A stretch of 64,000 nt of DNA from Plutella xylostella (Eukaryota > Arthropoda > Insecta > Lepidoptera > Plutellidae). Shown here in pieces: positions 46,968 through 59,098 of the stretch. Under the pieces are notes generated by a model, which made no database searches, was not told the DNA's origin, and saw only the letters and a list, made by a program, of their open reading frames with translations. The stretch is taken from positions 9,741,501-9,805,500 of the forward strand of contig NC_063984.1 in assembly GCF_932276165.1 (NCBI RefSeq), written 5' to 3'. Both the position numbers and the translations under genes were made by a program. The stretch's first letter is position 1; the number at the start of each line of letters is the position of its first letter.

Positions 46968-49900
46968 CTGGGCTCAGTCGCGACGGTACCGATAGGAACC
47001 GCCCGGTGTTGTAGCGTGCTGATGTAAGGGTGCTTAATTTTGTAGTGCATCTCTGAATAGTTGGACAGCAAAGAGTAAAGTTTTTGACTTTACTTAAACG
47101 CAAATGTACGCATTTTCTTAAAGTGTATATTTTACCGGATCTATGAAGACAGAAGATATACCTACATACTTTATGTTATATGATCATTTAAATATTTTTC
47201 TTTAAATTGTGACATTAAGTAGTAGGCATGGAAAATCTTGAGAAGTACCTCCTTGAAAAGCTGATAACACCACAACAATAGACCCTCCTTGGGCAGAGTT
47301 CACAATAAGTACAATAATACCGAAAGCGATACAATTTTAGCCCATAAACAAAGGGGTAAAACTACCTACACACCAGCAAGGGAAAAATTAATTGGTTTCC
47401 GCTTTTACGGTGAAATTCACAGAACTGCAACCGCTAAAGACTAGTGAGTCTAGTGACTCTATTGTATGAGACCAAGGCAAGCACGAAGTGAATTTATACA
47501 TATTGTAAGGTATATAAAATACTGTAATGTATTTCTTTAGTATAGAATAATAAGTCAGAGGTGACGATCCCGAACGTTTCCTGAATATATTGAATTATTA
47601 TAGCAACTTTACTTTGCTCCACTTGCATTATCTAGAATTACACACAAAATATTGAGACGACCTCCTAGTAGACTAGAGCAAGTGGAAAGCAAATTTTATT
47701 TACTTACAGAGTTTGTCATTTATTTACATTTCTAATATTGTATCAAACTCCATACAAAAAAATATTATTTTATTTTAAGGTTTTGGCTGTAGCCGCTAAT
47801 TTTATACGCTGCCCAACCTTTCTACATTTTCCTAGTTGCGGTAACAATCTGTCGCAACGACAATTACAAGAGCGGATACGAGTTATTACAACTGAGCAAC
47901 AAAACGTTTAACAAACTTTGTATTAACCTTAATGACAACGCCGAGACAGGAACCAGCGGCTCCCAACCTCGTTAGTGCTTCGCTTAAGGGGATTATAATT
48001 GGTAAATGGGGCATAGTTACCGTAATGATCGCGACATACGATTTTGATTATTTATGTTTTGCTTGATTTTTTTGATAAACATAAGATTGTAAGTCTTATA
48101 ATAACGTTTTGCCTGATATTCTGATTGCTTAATCATAATGTCACAACATAATGTGTATCATTTGTATAGACTTGTATGTGTAATAAATCCGTAACAAATA
48201 ATTATTAACTATTGATATTTCATATAGGTATATGTTAAAATACTTATATTATACCGTTTAACAGGAACCAATTCAGTGTAGGTACTTACTTGACTTCGTC
48301 CTACTCTTTGAGAACCACCGTGCTAAGCTTCGCTAGGTTCCGGCAATTTGCCTCTCCGATGCAACGTGCACAGATAACAACAATATGAAATAAAACAAAC
48401 AGCCTGGAGTAATTTGCTCGCTAATGCCTATTTTATCTCCATAATTAAAATGCTATTTGGCACAGACCTGTGACAATGTCTGTTCGTTTCTGATCCTTAT
48501 CTAATCTATGGTGTAGGGTTTCTTGGAACTTTTACTATTAGCTTTGTTTTCGATAACCATCTGTAATTTGTTCAACTTAATCATACGAATGGTTATGAAT
48601 AATAATATGTTAAAGGTCTTGAATATATTTTTTTTCATACTTTTCCCTTAAACATACAAAAACAGTGTTAATTTGTTGCATACACTTAGGTAGTTATGAG
48701 GTTCTTATGCGAAATCCTATCTACCAACAGTAATTTTACTGGATCAGTTGTACATTAACTCAAACCGAGCACAATTAGTCACGCATTTTATAGGGAAATA
48801 AAAAAAGTACCGATAGGTTTAAAATTTTGTATTAAGGGGATCCCTAAAGCTAAAATGCTAAAGTCGGCTTGATATACTTGATTAGATTGGAAAAACGGTG
48901 GCTTCTATCACATTGATAAAAATATATTTTGTAGCAGAGGGTATACTGAACATGTTAGTTGCTTATAAATTGGTGCAGGATTATAATAAGTATGTTAAAA
49001 AAAATTGCAAACACACCATGTCTTTTGCCATTTTTTGACTTATTATGAAAAAACCCTCGAAATCAGAGGGCCCATTTTCATGGAATCTTATATGTATGTG
49101 TAGGTAATTAAATTCTTAACAAAGTTACCTTAAAGAGTTGGATTTAATGGACCAGAAGTCAACTTTTTTTGCAAAAAACTAATAAATTCCGGTTTAAAAA
49201 TGATGACACCGTGACAGATTTCAGATTTTTTCAGTCGTCGCCCTGGTGGCGGCCTGTTAGGAGCGATACCCACGCCATTTTATTTTTTATCAAATATTTC
49301 ACAAAAACTGATTAAATCAACAAATTATGACTACAAGTATTATAATACATATGCATTTGCTATGGAAAGTTAATTTTCTAATCATTTTAGATGCAGAAAA
49401 GCCGAAAATTCTTAGAAAACATTTCGCCTTTTCGATTTGTTTACATTTTTTACTATAGAGTTACAGATGCATAGATAAAGGTAAACATTGCACATAATGA
49501 CACTTATTAGATTCTCCGAATAAGAACTATACGGTCAATGCAGTATGCCAAAGCGCGAGCCTGTTTATATTCTGAGGGGTAATTTATTTTATTTTAACGG
49601 TTGTGTATGGTAGGTAAGCTACACAATATACAGGGTGTTGAAAAGTAAGTTCATAATTTGTTTTATTTGAAACCAAAAACCGTAGTTAATTAAAAATATA
49701 TATATTTTAAGATGTGGTAGTCTGTAGTCTGTACACTACAGGTTGTTAAAAATAAGTAAGTATTTTTAATTTTTTAAATCTATTTAACAAGCTTTGCAAA
49801 AAAGCGGTTAAGTGCGACTGTATCTCGCCATGAAAAAAATGAAATGTTTACTGTAGCTATGAATTTTATGCGTTACAAGTGGAATAAAATACCGCATAAT

Positions 49901-50256
49901 ATTATGTACAACTATGTAAGAGCCTAGTTTTAAAAAAAAAACTCATAAGAAAATATTAAATACACAGGTTTTTTAACCCCTGAAGGAAATAAAGGGGTGT
50001 TATAAGTTTAAAGTAAGGGCTGAATTTTTTTTTTAAATTAGGGTGATAGGTAATGTATATTTTTAATGATTTTTTCAAATAGATAAATGTTATACCATTT
50101 TTAAATTGCCATAAAATTACCTATAGTTATAGTTATAGAAAAGGGCAGGGCTACCAGTGCCCATTCGCCACTGCAACCTAAAAGATCTATAAATTATGAC
50201 TCCCCATGCCGAGTCTCACTCTACAGGCCCAGGTCTTTTATAAACCTGATATTACC

Positions 50257-50519
50257 TATACAGGATGTTGCAAAAAGGGTATACTGTGCCGAAAGGGTTT
50301 GACTCAGGGGTTATTCTGAACAACTTTTGTTCTCCAAGTTTTGGAAATTCTCGAAAAATAAATTCGGTCTCTATAGTAAAAAGTCACGTGATCGAATAAG
50401 TTTCTATGTAAAAGGTTTTGCTACGTGAATTTTCAAAATTGTAGAAGAAAAGTGGATCAGAATGGCACCTAAATCCACTTTTGGCTAAGCTTTATACCCT
50501 TTTTTCAATACCTTGTATA
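50257..50519. mobile_element. MITE with TATACAGGATGTTGCAAAAA ends
   Basis: The left end TATACAGGATGTTGCAAAAA and right end TTTTTTCAATACCTTGTATA are imperfect inverted repeats over about 27 bases, with AGGGTATA/TATACCCT inside. A left-end fragment (GGTGTTGCAAAAAGGATATA) occurs at 5817. Confidence 0.7.
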
Positions 50520-50776
50520 AAATATCGTCAGCGTCACCTTAGATCGTAATCATCGTAACTCCTCGTGACCAAATTTTAGAGGAGACAAAAATACTGTTTT
50601 ATTTGTAGTTCTAGTTGGCATACTACCCACCTAAAGTTTTTTTTAACTAGCCTAAAAATGATTTGTTTAGACAGTCTATCTTCCTGTTCAACCGCAGCCT
50701 GAGTGCCAGTGACTCAATGACTGAAAGGAGGCCATTAGTGCTCCTAAATAAATAAAGCAGGCCTGTAGATTATCTT

Positions 50777-51560
50777 TCAGTGTACCGACACATCTGATTG
50801 CTGTAAGAGCCTGATAAGCTCTTCGAACGAGTCATACCTCTGTGGTGGTACGGTTTCGACCTTTCGGACAGTCAGTTTGGCATCCGAAATGCGGATTCGA
50901 ATAGTGGGTACAATACTTTGCGTTCGTTCACTGTCGGAGCAGGATAAGAACCACGGGCGAGTTGTTGCGCTGGCTGTTTGCTTAAAAATAGTAACCGCGT
51001 TCAACTCTATCCCCTAGAGGGAGAACCTTTAGGGCGGCTCTTGTATACCATCATTGTCTTCTCTATCTCGTCATCTGCAGAAAATTTACAGAGGTCATAC
51101 GTGTCTAACAAGTACATTAAGGATGCGAAAAGAGAGGGTTTGTTTTCACTGAAGAAGTTCAGTTGCGGAGCTCTCTGCTGTGGAACTTGGCATACAACGC
51201 GGTCCTGCAAATCAAGCTCGCAAACGGCGTTAGCACAGTGCATTTTTCTAATGTCACACAGGTCGTGAGGTAGGCTGAGAGCCTCCTTCGGGGATGACAT
51301 CCCAATGATTCATTACGAAAAAATTGCTGCAGCTGTGCTCGCCATGCAGTGCATGGGCTACTTCCGAATCTGGGGGGCTGTTGCAAAGGAGTCCGTTGCC
51401 TCTATACGGTACGGGTTCCGTGCGATCTATGATCCTTCCGGGAGCACCTGTCTTGTCAAGTCGAAGAGAATGGCTCGTATTCGACGCAACCTGCAGTACT
51501 GCAACCGGTGGGATTGGTTGGAGGACAGGACAGCAGGAAGCTGCAGCAGCCGTCATGCTG
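50777..51560 (-). pseudogene. Unidentified coding-like island, probably degraded
   Basis: This 780-base, less AT-rich block has long open stretches on both strands. On the minus strand three pieces follow one another in two frames: 51254-51556, 51007-51300 (with LNFFSENKPSLFASLMYLLD) and 50777-51004 (with RYDSFEELIRLLQQ). The piece order and composition suggest an old gene copy or transposon ORF with frameshifts. A plus-strand frame (51305-51619) running to an AATAAA at 51607 is the alternative. I recognise no family on either strand. Confidence 0.3.
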
Positions 51561-52206
51561 TGATTCGACGCATAGATGCAAAAAAAGTTGAAAGTAACTT
51601 CATGTTAATAAAATATTAGATCTTAATTTAACAACATAACATTGCAAAAAAAAATTAACATTGTTGAGTATGTTATTGTAATTTACTAAAGTAGTAATAA
51701 AAACAAAGGCTTATTGCATAGTTTTCGTTCACGTTCGCCTACATCGCACGTTGTATATGAGAATAAAGGGTATAATTACTTAGTTTTCTTGTTTAAAAAT
51801 CACGGTTTGGGGTTTAGAGGAAAACAAATGGTAAAATGCGGAATACAGTTTTTTTTTCGAATAAAGAGGAAAACATGTGAATTCAAAAAACGTTTCTATT
51901 GACACCAAAGAGTACTTTTCGCCGAGAAAAGTGGAGTTACAATGTTTGCGATCTAAAGTGATGATAGAACTAGAACTTATTTTTTCAGTTCACCTGCTGT
52001 TGAGTGAAATCGTAATTAGGTAAATGACTCCTTGACATGAAAATAACTTTTTTTTTATAATCGTTATAACAAAACCGTTTTTTTTAATACAGCAATATTT
52101 GTAGGTGTACTTACAGTGAGCAAAAGAGCGCAGCAAGGTGTAAATTTTTTGGTTTTTAAGAAACAAAAATATTATTTCTATCATATCCCAAATACACATA
52201 AGTACT

Positions 52207-52258
52207 TAAAAAAAAATACACACTCTCGCCTTGTACTAATGTACTCCCTTGCGGGGGT
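52207..52258 (-). mobile_element. 3' fragment of the same SINE family
   Basis: CTCGCCTTGTACTAATGTACTCCCTTGCGGGGGTA matches the 3' part of the 46187 SINE almost exactly, with the same A-rich flank on the left. Confidence 0.75.
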
Positions 52259-52304
52259 ACTTACATGTTATTATTTTTCTGGTGACCTCCCCATATCCCT
52301 TTGC

Positions 52305-52702
52305 CAGCTACGTAACCTTTTGTGACACCCTGTATATGCAGAGTTCTGCAAACTACTGTTCTGCTTTTGAAACACCAAAAAAAAACAGGTCGTCTAACTA
52401 AAAGGTCACGTGACCAAAAAAAAATTATATGAAGAAGCGTTTTTTTCATAAATATAAAAAATTACGTAGGATAAAAGCTTTTCAGAGTGACGCCTGAGTA
52501 ACGCCCTTTCGGCTAACTATACTTTTTTTATTACACGGGGGCAGAGTTTAATACAACACCCTGAACTATTAAACTCTGATAATATTTTCGCGATTTTTTT
52601 ACATTCTGATTTCATTTCCTGGCTTAGAAATAACATCAATAACATGCTGCACACGTAGGTTTCGGCATAGTATTAAACCCTTTTTGCAACAACCTGTATA
52701 AA
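52305..52702 (-). mobile_element. Cluster of CAGGGTGT-ended MITE fragments
   Basis: Read on the minus strand, left ends start at 52702 (TTATACAGGTTGTTGCAAAA), 52566 (CAGGGTGTTGTATTAAACTC, with GCCGAAAGGGCGTTACTCAG further in) and 52335 (ATACAGGGTGTCACAAAAGG). These look like nested or adjacent insertions related to 50257. Boundaries are not resolved. Confidence 0.45.
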
Positions 52703-53057
52703 TATCGGCACGGGTACAACTTTATATATAATTAATTATTAAATATTAAAAATACTTTCAAATAAAAATAAATATTTTCGTATCACAAAACAATATTACT
52801 TACTTAGTATATTTTTAACAAAGTGGCATGTCTTCACTTTTATGTTTTCGAGTACTATGTTAAAATTTCATGTCATTGTCCGTAGAACGCCCCGCATACC
52901 TCAACCCCCCCTCACTAGATTTGACAGATTCTGATTTTCTTCCAGCTTTAGTGACAGCCTTAACATACAAAATTTTAAACACAATAAAACAACATGATAA
53001 TAAACATATATACAAAGCCTTGATTCAAATAGTTATAAGTTTAACATTCAATTGACG

Positions 53058-53215
53058 TTAAAAAATCAAAATCAAAATTCTTTATTGTTGTTACTTACAA
53101 TAGATAATGTTATTACATTGTGGGTCTCTTCTTGTAAGTTTAAAAAACCTGTAGTAGAAGAGCCCCTCCTTCTTGAATGTGCCAATGCCACTTAATACAA
53201 GTTTTAAGTATACAA
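53058..53215 (-). mobile_element. LINE 3' end fragment, minus strand
   Basis: On the minus strand it ends AATAAAGAATTTTGATTTTG with a TTTTGA-type repeat tail, and upstream has AGAAGGAGGGGCTCTTCTAC. This is the kind of 3' end seen in lepidopteran LINEs. No coding part remains. Confidence 0.55.
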
Positions 53216-55174
53216 AACAATTTTGATATAGGTACTTATAAAAATATTCAAAACATATTAGGTACTTATTTTATTTTATGAGTTTCTTAAGGTAAAGGTG
53301 TGTCAGTATTCGATGTAGATAGTTAACTATATGTGTAGGTATCTAAATTATTTTGTGCTCTGTATCGTATACATGAAAAACTTAGTATAATCTATAATAT
53401 ACAATATTAAATATATTTTAAGATATCCTAATATAATAAATATTAAAGTAATATATATTTTAATGTATGTATTTATTTATATATCGATATAAAACATAAA
53501 AATCGATAACATAATATAGGTAACAACGAAAAAAACCATAAACCATCAGCTCCTGAATATAACTGTCTCACACCAAAACATCACTTAAAAAGTAATATTC
53601 AACTAATGATGCAATCATTATCTCAATTCCATGGGCCCAAGCCCGTACCCTGACTAATTTCACTTCGCGCATCAAACCTCTAATAAAATTCAATTTAGTA
53701 GTCAGATAAACGCATGACACTTAGAAATTTCACCCCTTTTGTATCGTCGCACTCGTATTAGACATACGGTTAGGCTGTTAACTGGAACCTTTCCAACCTT
53801 TTGAGTTTGAACGTGTGGGTCACGGTTCATTCTTATACACTTCCTACTATTTATCACCAATATTATACATGTAAGTTGTTATAATATTTTCTAAGAAGTG
53901 TGATGTTAGTTGTTGTTTTCTAATTATATGATGACACTATAGCTACCTCGCAAAAAATATTCAATTCACTAAAGAATGCAACTTTGTGTTATTATTAAGT
54001 ATATTATTTTCCTCATACATAACTTACGACTATTTACAGTCGTACTAACTACGAATTAAGTGTAATCCTAATATGATTACCTGCATTTTCCTAAGCTTCA
54101 ACTTTAGATTGCAGTTGTGTAATAATAGAAACATATTATTAAACATGTAGAAAAACCAATTACTATATCCTACCTAATGGTTTTACCCATAGGTAATTAG
54201 CATTCATATCAAACATTGTCCTCTAATAAAACCTTTTGAGAATTTATCACAGCATAGCTATTAAATATAATGAGCCTTGTGTGTAGTTTGCATATCGTTT
54301 AATACAATGTATTTAAAGGATAGAGAATATTTTTTTTATATAATTAATATTTAACATTGCTTTGACTAAAAAAATCTTTTAATATCCAGGTATGTTACCC
54401 ACAATTGAAAAACAATATTTATATTTAAAAAAAACACATTTTAATTATTACTATAAACATAAGGAATTAAAAGCAGTGGAGGACATGGGAACAGCCCGAA
54501 CCGTGGTTTAACGTCGTCGCTTATTTTGCCGGTTAAGTTCGGTGGCAGCACTAATGCAGTTTTAATACTCCTAACAGTGGACATAGTAATTGTGCCTCCA
54601 ATTTGGCAGCTCAGAGCGAAAAAAACCCATTTGCCTACCGCCGTGTGTGGCGGGACACGGTAATGAGAAACTAATTATTTCTCGTGTTGAGAGCCTTTTT
54701 TGGGGTATTTCGGCTGTGTTTGCTTTGTTGAACGATTGTGGACTGGTTTTGGTTGGAGGATATAAAGTTATGGGAGAGAAAAGCTGATGTCTGGTCGTGG
54801 TGTCGAGAAATGTACCTACTTAAATGATTTTATAATAGGTATATTATATGGGTGAATTTCCCGCAGCCAAAAATTGCGTGGCATCAATGAAATCGGTACT
54901 AAAAAACCAAGTTATAATTTTCTAATATTTTTTTCCGGTTAAGTGAAATAGTTATCTATGTGTAGCACTAAATATTTTATTAATAGGATTAATGGATATT
55001 TTTAAAAAAAATATTAAACCTCCAAATCTTTCATTGCCGTGTCTGTCCCTACGTCACCACGTTTTGTATTATTCTTCATTGATGAAAAAATATTGAGTAT
55101 TGATAGTTAAACTTAGTTTCATTTGATACATTAATAGTTAAAGTATTGTCACGGAATACATTTATTGAAATATA

Positions 55175-55207
55175 TCCTAACTAATATTATAAATGCGAAA
55201 GTAACTG

Positions 55208-55246
<39 letters not shown>

Positions 55247-55396
55247 TACTCTTTCACGCCAAAACTACTGAACGGATTTGAATGAAATTTGGTATACATA
55301 CGGTCTAGACCCTGGGAAAGAACATAGGCTACTTTTTATCCCGGAATTCCCACGGGAAAACTTTTTAAGGCGAAGCGAAGCGCGCGGGAACAGCTA
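55175..55396 (+). mobile_element. Non-autonomous Helitron (copy 2)
   Basis: Same sequence as copy 1 apart from a few substitutions, one (GTCT)n difference and a lost 3' GT (ends CAGCTAT). It sits inside the inverted-repeat element 54849-59274, so it inserted after that element. Confidence 0.85.
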
Positions 55397-55789
55397 TAAA
55401 GAATATAACGAACGGTAAGTGAAAATTCATGTGTCCCAGAACTTCTGTTCATCGCCGTGTCCTAAACATGATCAAGGATATTGTTTTACCTATGAACTTG
55501 GGTGCCCCCCTCAGTGCGCTAATCGTTTCTTACAAGTGTCGCCTAACTCCTCGACGTGGAAGGAGGTACATCGGTGCCCGCGTTTTTGCGCTATAGTGAA
55601 AATCAGTAAAAATTTTGGGGACTGGACATTTTTTCTTTCATTGCCGTGGATAGATATAACTTCTATAAAATTAAGTTTGTCTTCTAGAGTAAGCATTCAA
55701 AAGAAAGCTTTTTGAAAATATTTAACTTATAAAGTGTTTATTTCTTCGAATAGTTAATACTTTTTTAGTTATTTATATTTAATGCCTTG

Positions 55790-55990
55790 GTTTTCATCGC
55801 CATGCTTTCATTTCCGTGGCTTCCGTGGCCAATATTTGCTATGGCAATGAAAAAAAAGCCACGGCAATGAAAAAAATTTCATTGCCATGTCCTGTAAAAT
55901 AATTTGTATTCATTGCCGTGGTTAGGTTATTCATTTCCGTGGCCAGGTTATTCATTTCCGTGACTTATGTTTTCATCGCCGTGGTATGTA
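55790..55990. repeat. Cluster of irregular TTTCATTGCCGTGG variants in both orientations
   Basis: Forward variants include CATCGCCATG, TTTCATTTCCGTGG, ATTCATTGCCGTGG and TTTCATCGCCGTGG. Inverted copies GGCAATGAAA and CCACGGCAATGAAA lie near 55846-55870. Spacing is irregular, unlike the 21-base array at 59001. Confidence 0.85.
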
Positions 55991-56144
55991 TGATTAGGCA
56001 AAGTAACATATCTTTACCATCTTTTACCTGTAATACAGGTAATACCGATCACTGACATATTACCTACAGGACTAGTCAAATTACCTCTTTTTGCAGTGCG
56101 TTAAGACGGGTGCGTATCGAGATGTATAAAAACTAAATATATAA

Positions 56145-56805
56145 TACATACATACATACATATACTCACGCCTGTCTCCCAGAGGGGTAGGCAGAGACTA
56201 TGGATCTCCACGTGCCACGATCCTGACATACTTCTTTCGCTTCCTCAACATTCATTAGTCTCTTCATACACGCACGTCGGTTTCGGAAACTCCTAATTTG
56301 GCTCTTCTTGAGTATGTCGCCTATCTGGTCGACATACTTTCGCCTAGGACGTCCTCTACCGACACAACCATTCATCTCTGCACAGTAAATTTCTTTCGTC
56401 AATCTTCTTTCATCCATCCTTTCAATGTGACCAAACCATCTCAACATTCCTTTTTCAATTTTGGTCACTACGTCTTCTTTTACTCCAACTCGCTCTCTTA
56501 TAATACTATTCCTTATCCTATCATTCAGTTTCAGTCCACACATACTTCTTAGAGAGCGCATCTCAACAGCATTTACCCTACTTTCATTCTTCTTCTGCCA
56601 AACCCAGCTTTCACTTCCATACATTAGCGTAGGGACCAACACTCCCCCATGAACAGCCAAACGAGCCTTTTGAGACACGCTTTGACTCCTCATGAAAGAG
56701 TGCAAGGCCCCATTCACTTTATTTCCCGCTTTCACTCTTCTTTCAATATCCCCCTCACATTTCCCATCCCTCGTATCCCCCTCCCATCCATCCATATATA
56801 ATATT
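56145..56805 (-). mobile_element. LINE (RTE-related), 5' truncated, tail (TATG)n
   Basis: The minus-strand frame has GALHSFMRSQSVSQKARLAV, VLVPTLMYGSESWVW, LNDRIRNSIIRERVG, MLRWFGHIERMDERRLTKEI and GRPRRKYVDQIGDIL, typical of the C-terminus of non-LTR reverse transcriptase proteins. It is about 210 residues, uninterrupted. The element ends in a TATG microsatellite (56145-56162 on the plus strand as CATA). It is a different subfamily from 43097. Confidence 0.8.
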
Positions 56806-56856
56806 ACATTAATAATAACAATCGAATCAATTATAATGAACGTTATGTATAAATAA

Positions 56857-57120
56857 GATCGGTGGTAGCTCAGTCGGGTAAGCGCCCGCTTCCCACGCCA
56901 GTGATGCGGGTGCAAATTCCGGCGCTGACATGTACCAATGTGTTCCTTTGAATTTAAATACAATGTATACCATCGCTTTTACGGTGAAGGAAAACATCGT
57001 GACGAATCCTGCATATCTACCTATAGATTTAGCACATCTAGATAATATGTGAACCCAGCCACCCCCTGTGGACCAGCGTGGTGGGAAATGTTCCAAGCTT
57101 AGAAAGGCAGCTTAGACCTT
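56857..57120 (+). mobile_element. tRNA-derived SINE (second family)
   Basis: GATCGGTGGTAGCTCAGTCG begins a tRNA-like head with an A box (TAGCTCAGTCGG) at 56866-56877 and a B box-like GGTGCAAATTCC at 56909-56920. The body CTTTTACGGTGAAGGAAAAC and ATCGTGACGAATCCTGC is a common lepidopteran SINE body. The 3' limit is uncertain. It abuts a minus-strand LINE. Confidence 0.75.
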
Positions 57121-57399
57121 GGAATAGAATATTCACAGTGCACAAAGGTCCCATTCGAGAGAGCCAGGTGCAGGTACTTACACCTCCCACAGATAGTGGA
57201 ATAGAATATAATAGAACATACATCTCTGCAGGAACTCAGCTGGATGCTAAGTGGCCTTAATGCTGCTTGCAACGTGTAGGCCTCCGTATGTACTTGGGCA
57301 AGACAAAAGTCATTTAGAATGTTCACATAAAACCGGAGCCGGTGATCGTTCGTGAGACAACTATCGAAGTTGTGCAATAATATGACTACCGGAGGCAGA

Positions 57400-57780
57400 C
57401 TATTCGGCTAGGCAGAAGCAACTTCGACAAGGAGGCTGAAAGGCGCATCCAACAGTCTTCAACCATTGCGCCCTGCCAGTTATGAAATATGGTGCAGAGA
57501 CGTGGACACTGATGGTGGGACTGGCTGGTCCACCGATTTAAAGTCACTCAGCGTGCTATGGAGAGAGCTATGCTTAGGGTTTCTCTTATGGATGGTATCA
57601 GAAAAGAGGTTATACGTCAGAGGACTAAGGTTACCAACATAGCTGTCAAAATATGTAAGCTTAGGCAGGTAGCCGTTAGTGGCTGGATTCGGAAGACCGA
57701 GGACCGAGTGTTGTGGCGCTCCTTGGGAGAGGCCTATGTCCAGCATTGGATGATTATAGGCTGATGATGATAACATGTAC
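57400..57780 (+). mobile_element. RTE-like LINE fragment, plus strand
   Basis: MERAMLRVSLMDGIRKEVIR and WRSLGEAYVQHW bracket a reading frame with an internal deletion: the middle block with the WAGHICRR motif is missing. GATGATGATAA follows. Upstream, LPVMKYGAETW-like sequence lies out of frame. Inactive. Confidence 0.75.
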
Positions 57781-57819
57781 ATTTCATATTATTATACCAA
57801 TTAAAATATACTATGATTT

Positions 57820-58165
57820 AGCATAAAGTTCATAAAATATTCTATCATATCACGTAATCTGTGTTAAATTACACAACACCATCAAAACCTCTAACACCAC
57901 AACTTAAAGATAGGTGCGATGACGAGAAAAGCAGGAGGAGCGGTTGAGTGCACATGTTCATCAAAAGCGAAGCGGGAGACGCTCTATGTTTAGGTTTTGG
58001 TGCAAGCCTGCAAGGAGTTTTGACTGCGTTATTATTATTGGCGCTATGTAGGGGGACGCTTAGCTGACCAACATGTGCACCTAACCGCACCTATTTTTTT
58101 GGTGCTAGGTGTTTTTCCGGTGTTGTGTAATTCTGCACAGATTATGTCATATTATAGTATATTTT
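57820..58165. mobile_element. Foldback MITE, about 345 bases
   Basis: The left arm (TCATAAAATAT, TAATCTGTGTTAAATTACAC, AACACC) matches the inverted right arm (GGTGTTGTGTAATTCTGCAC, AGATTATG, ATATTTTATGA). An inner pair also folds (TAGGTGCG and CGCACCTA; GTGCACATGTT and AACATGTGCAC). Boundaries are approximate. It is nested in the 54849-59274 element. Confidence 0.7.
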
Positions 58166-58269
58166 ATGAATTTTACATAAAATGAACAGTATAAAAATTG
58201 GATATTATATCTTATGAAAATATAGATGTTATAGGTAAGGTTTATGATCAAGGTTTGTGAACGTTATTA

Positions 58270-58850
58270 GTGTGAAATGAACATTTTCTTTCATAAGTCG
58301 CAATACGGACCCCACAATGCTACTTAGAGAATTCCATACTATATTCTTATCTTATAGGCTGAACATCCCTGAACATAAAACTAAATTCTACAGCGAATCT
58401 TTTACTGTCCAGGCCACATTGTTGTGGAATGATTTACCCACACATATCAGACTTGCGCCTTCGCTAGCATCATTTAAATCCCTGCTGAATAAGCACTACA
58501 ATAAATTATTATCTTTGCCAGAATAATATTTATTTATAATATATTATATATTTAAAAGTATGTATATATTTAAGTATATAAGTATGTTGTATGTAGTTTA
58601 TATTACCTATTACTAGGTATAGATTAGGTATCATTTTATATAATTGTTAATTTTTCCTTTTATAAGTTATGTTTGTAATTTTTTGCACTTTCCCCTTTTC
58701 TTTGTATAATTTCTCTCCTCCGAGGTAGTCTGGAAGAAATTACTCTTAGTAATAAGGCCGCCATTTGTACCGTCTATGTTGTGCATATTCTATTGTAATT
58801 TCTGTGTTTGTGTGCAATAAAGAATTATCTATCTATCTATCTATCTATCT
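58270..58850 (+). mobile_element. Jockey/CR1-type LINE, 5' truncated, tail (ATCT)n
   Basis: Frame ending at 58526 encodes HKTKFYSESFTVQATLLWND, LPTHIRLAPSLASFKSLLNK and ends LLSLPE. The 3' UTR has GGTAGTCTGGAAGAAATTAC and AATAAGGCCGCC, then CAATAAAGAATT and an (ATCT)n run at about 58827-58850. It is the same family as 32325 with a different tail repeat. Confidence 0.8.
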
Positions 58851-59000
58851 TATTTTTTATACATACAGTCGTTTTTTCTTTCGTTCCAATATCTATCCAA
58901 ATATTTCTGCCATACATACCTGTCTAAGTTTGCGTTTCCCTCACAGTCTTTTTAAAAAAATGCAGTGGATTGATTCTTTTATTTCCATTGTATACAGTTC

Positions 59001-59098
59001 TTTCATTGCCGTGGAAGTTTGTTTCATTGCCGTGGGCCTTTGTTTCATTGCCGTGGACGCTTGTTTCATTGCCGTGAACGCATGTTTCATCGCCGTGG
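59001..59098 (+). repeat. 21-base tandem array, five units with TTTCATTGCCGTGG core
   Basis: The core begins at 59001, 59022, 59043, 59064 and 59085, exactly 21 bases apart. The core is nearly constant (the last two units have one change each) and the 7 bases between cores vary. The 7-residue periodicity in the forward reading frame is a by-product, not a protein. Confidence 0.9.

Noticed and set aside
56857..56930. tRNA-like sequence with A and B boxes
   Set aside because: The tRNA arms do not pair properly, and a typical SINE body follows. The same applies to 46380-46457.
59001..59098. Regular repeats with variable spacers that resemble a CRISPR array
   Set aside because: The repeat is only 14 bases, the spacers 7 bases, the setting is an insect genome with introns, and no cas genes are present. 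It is a minisatellite within a transposable element.
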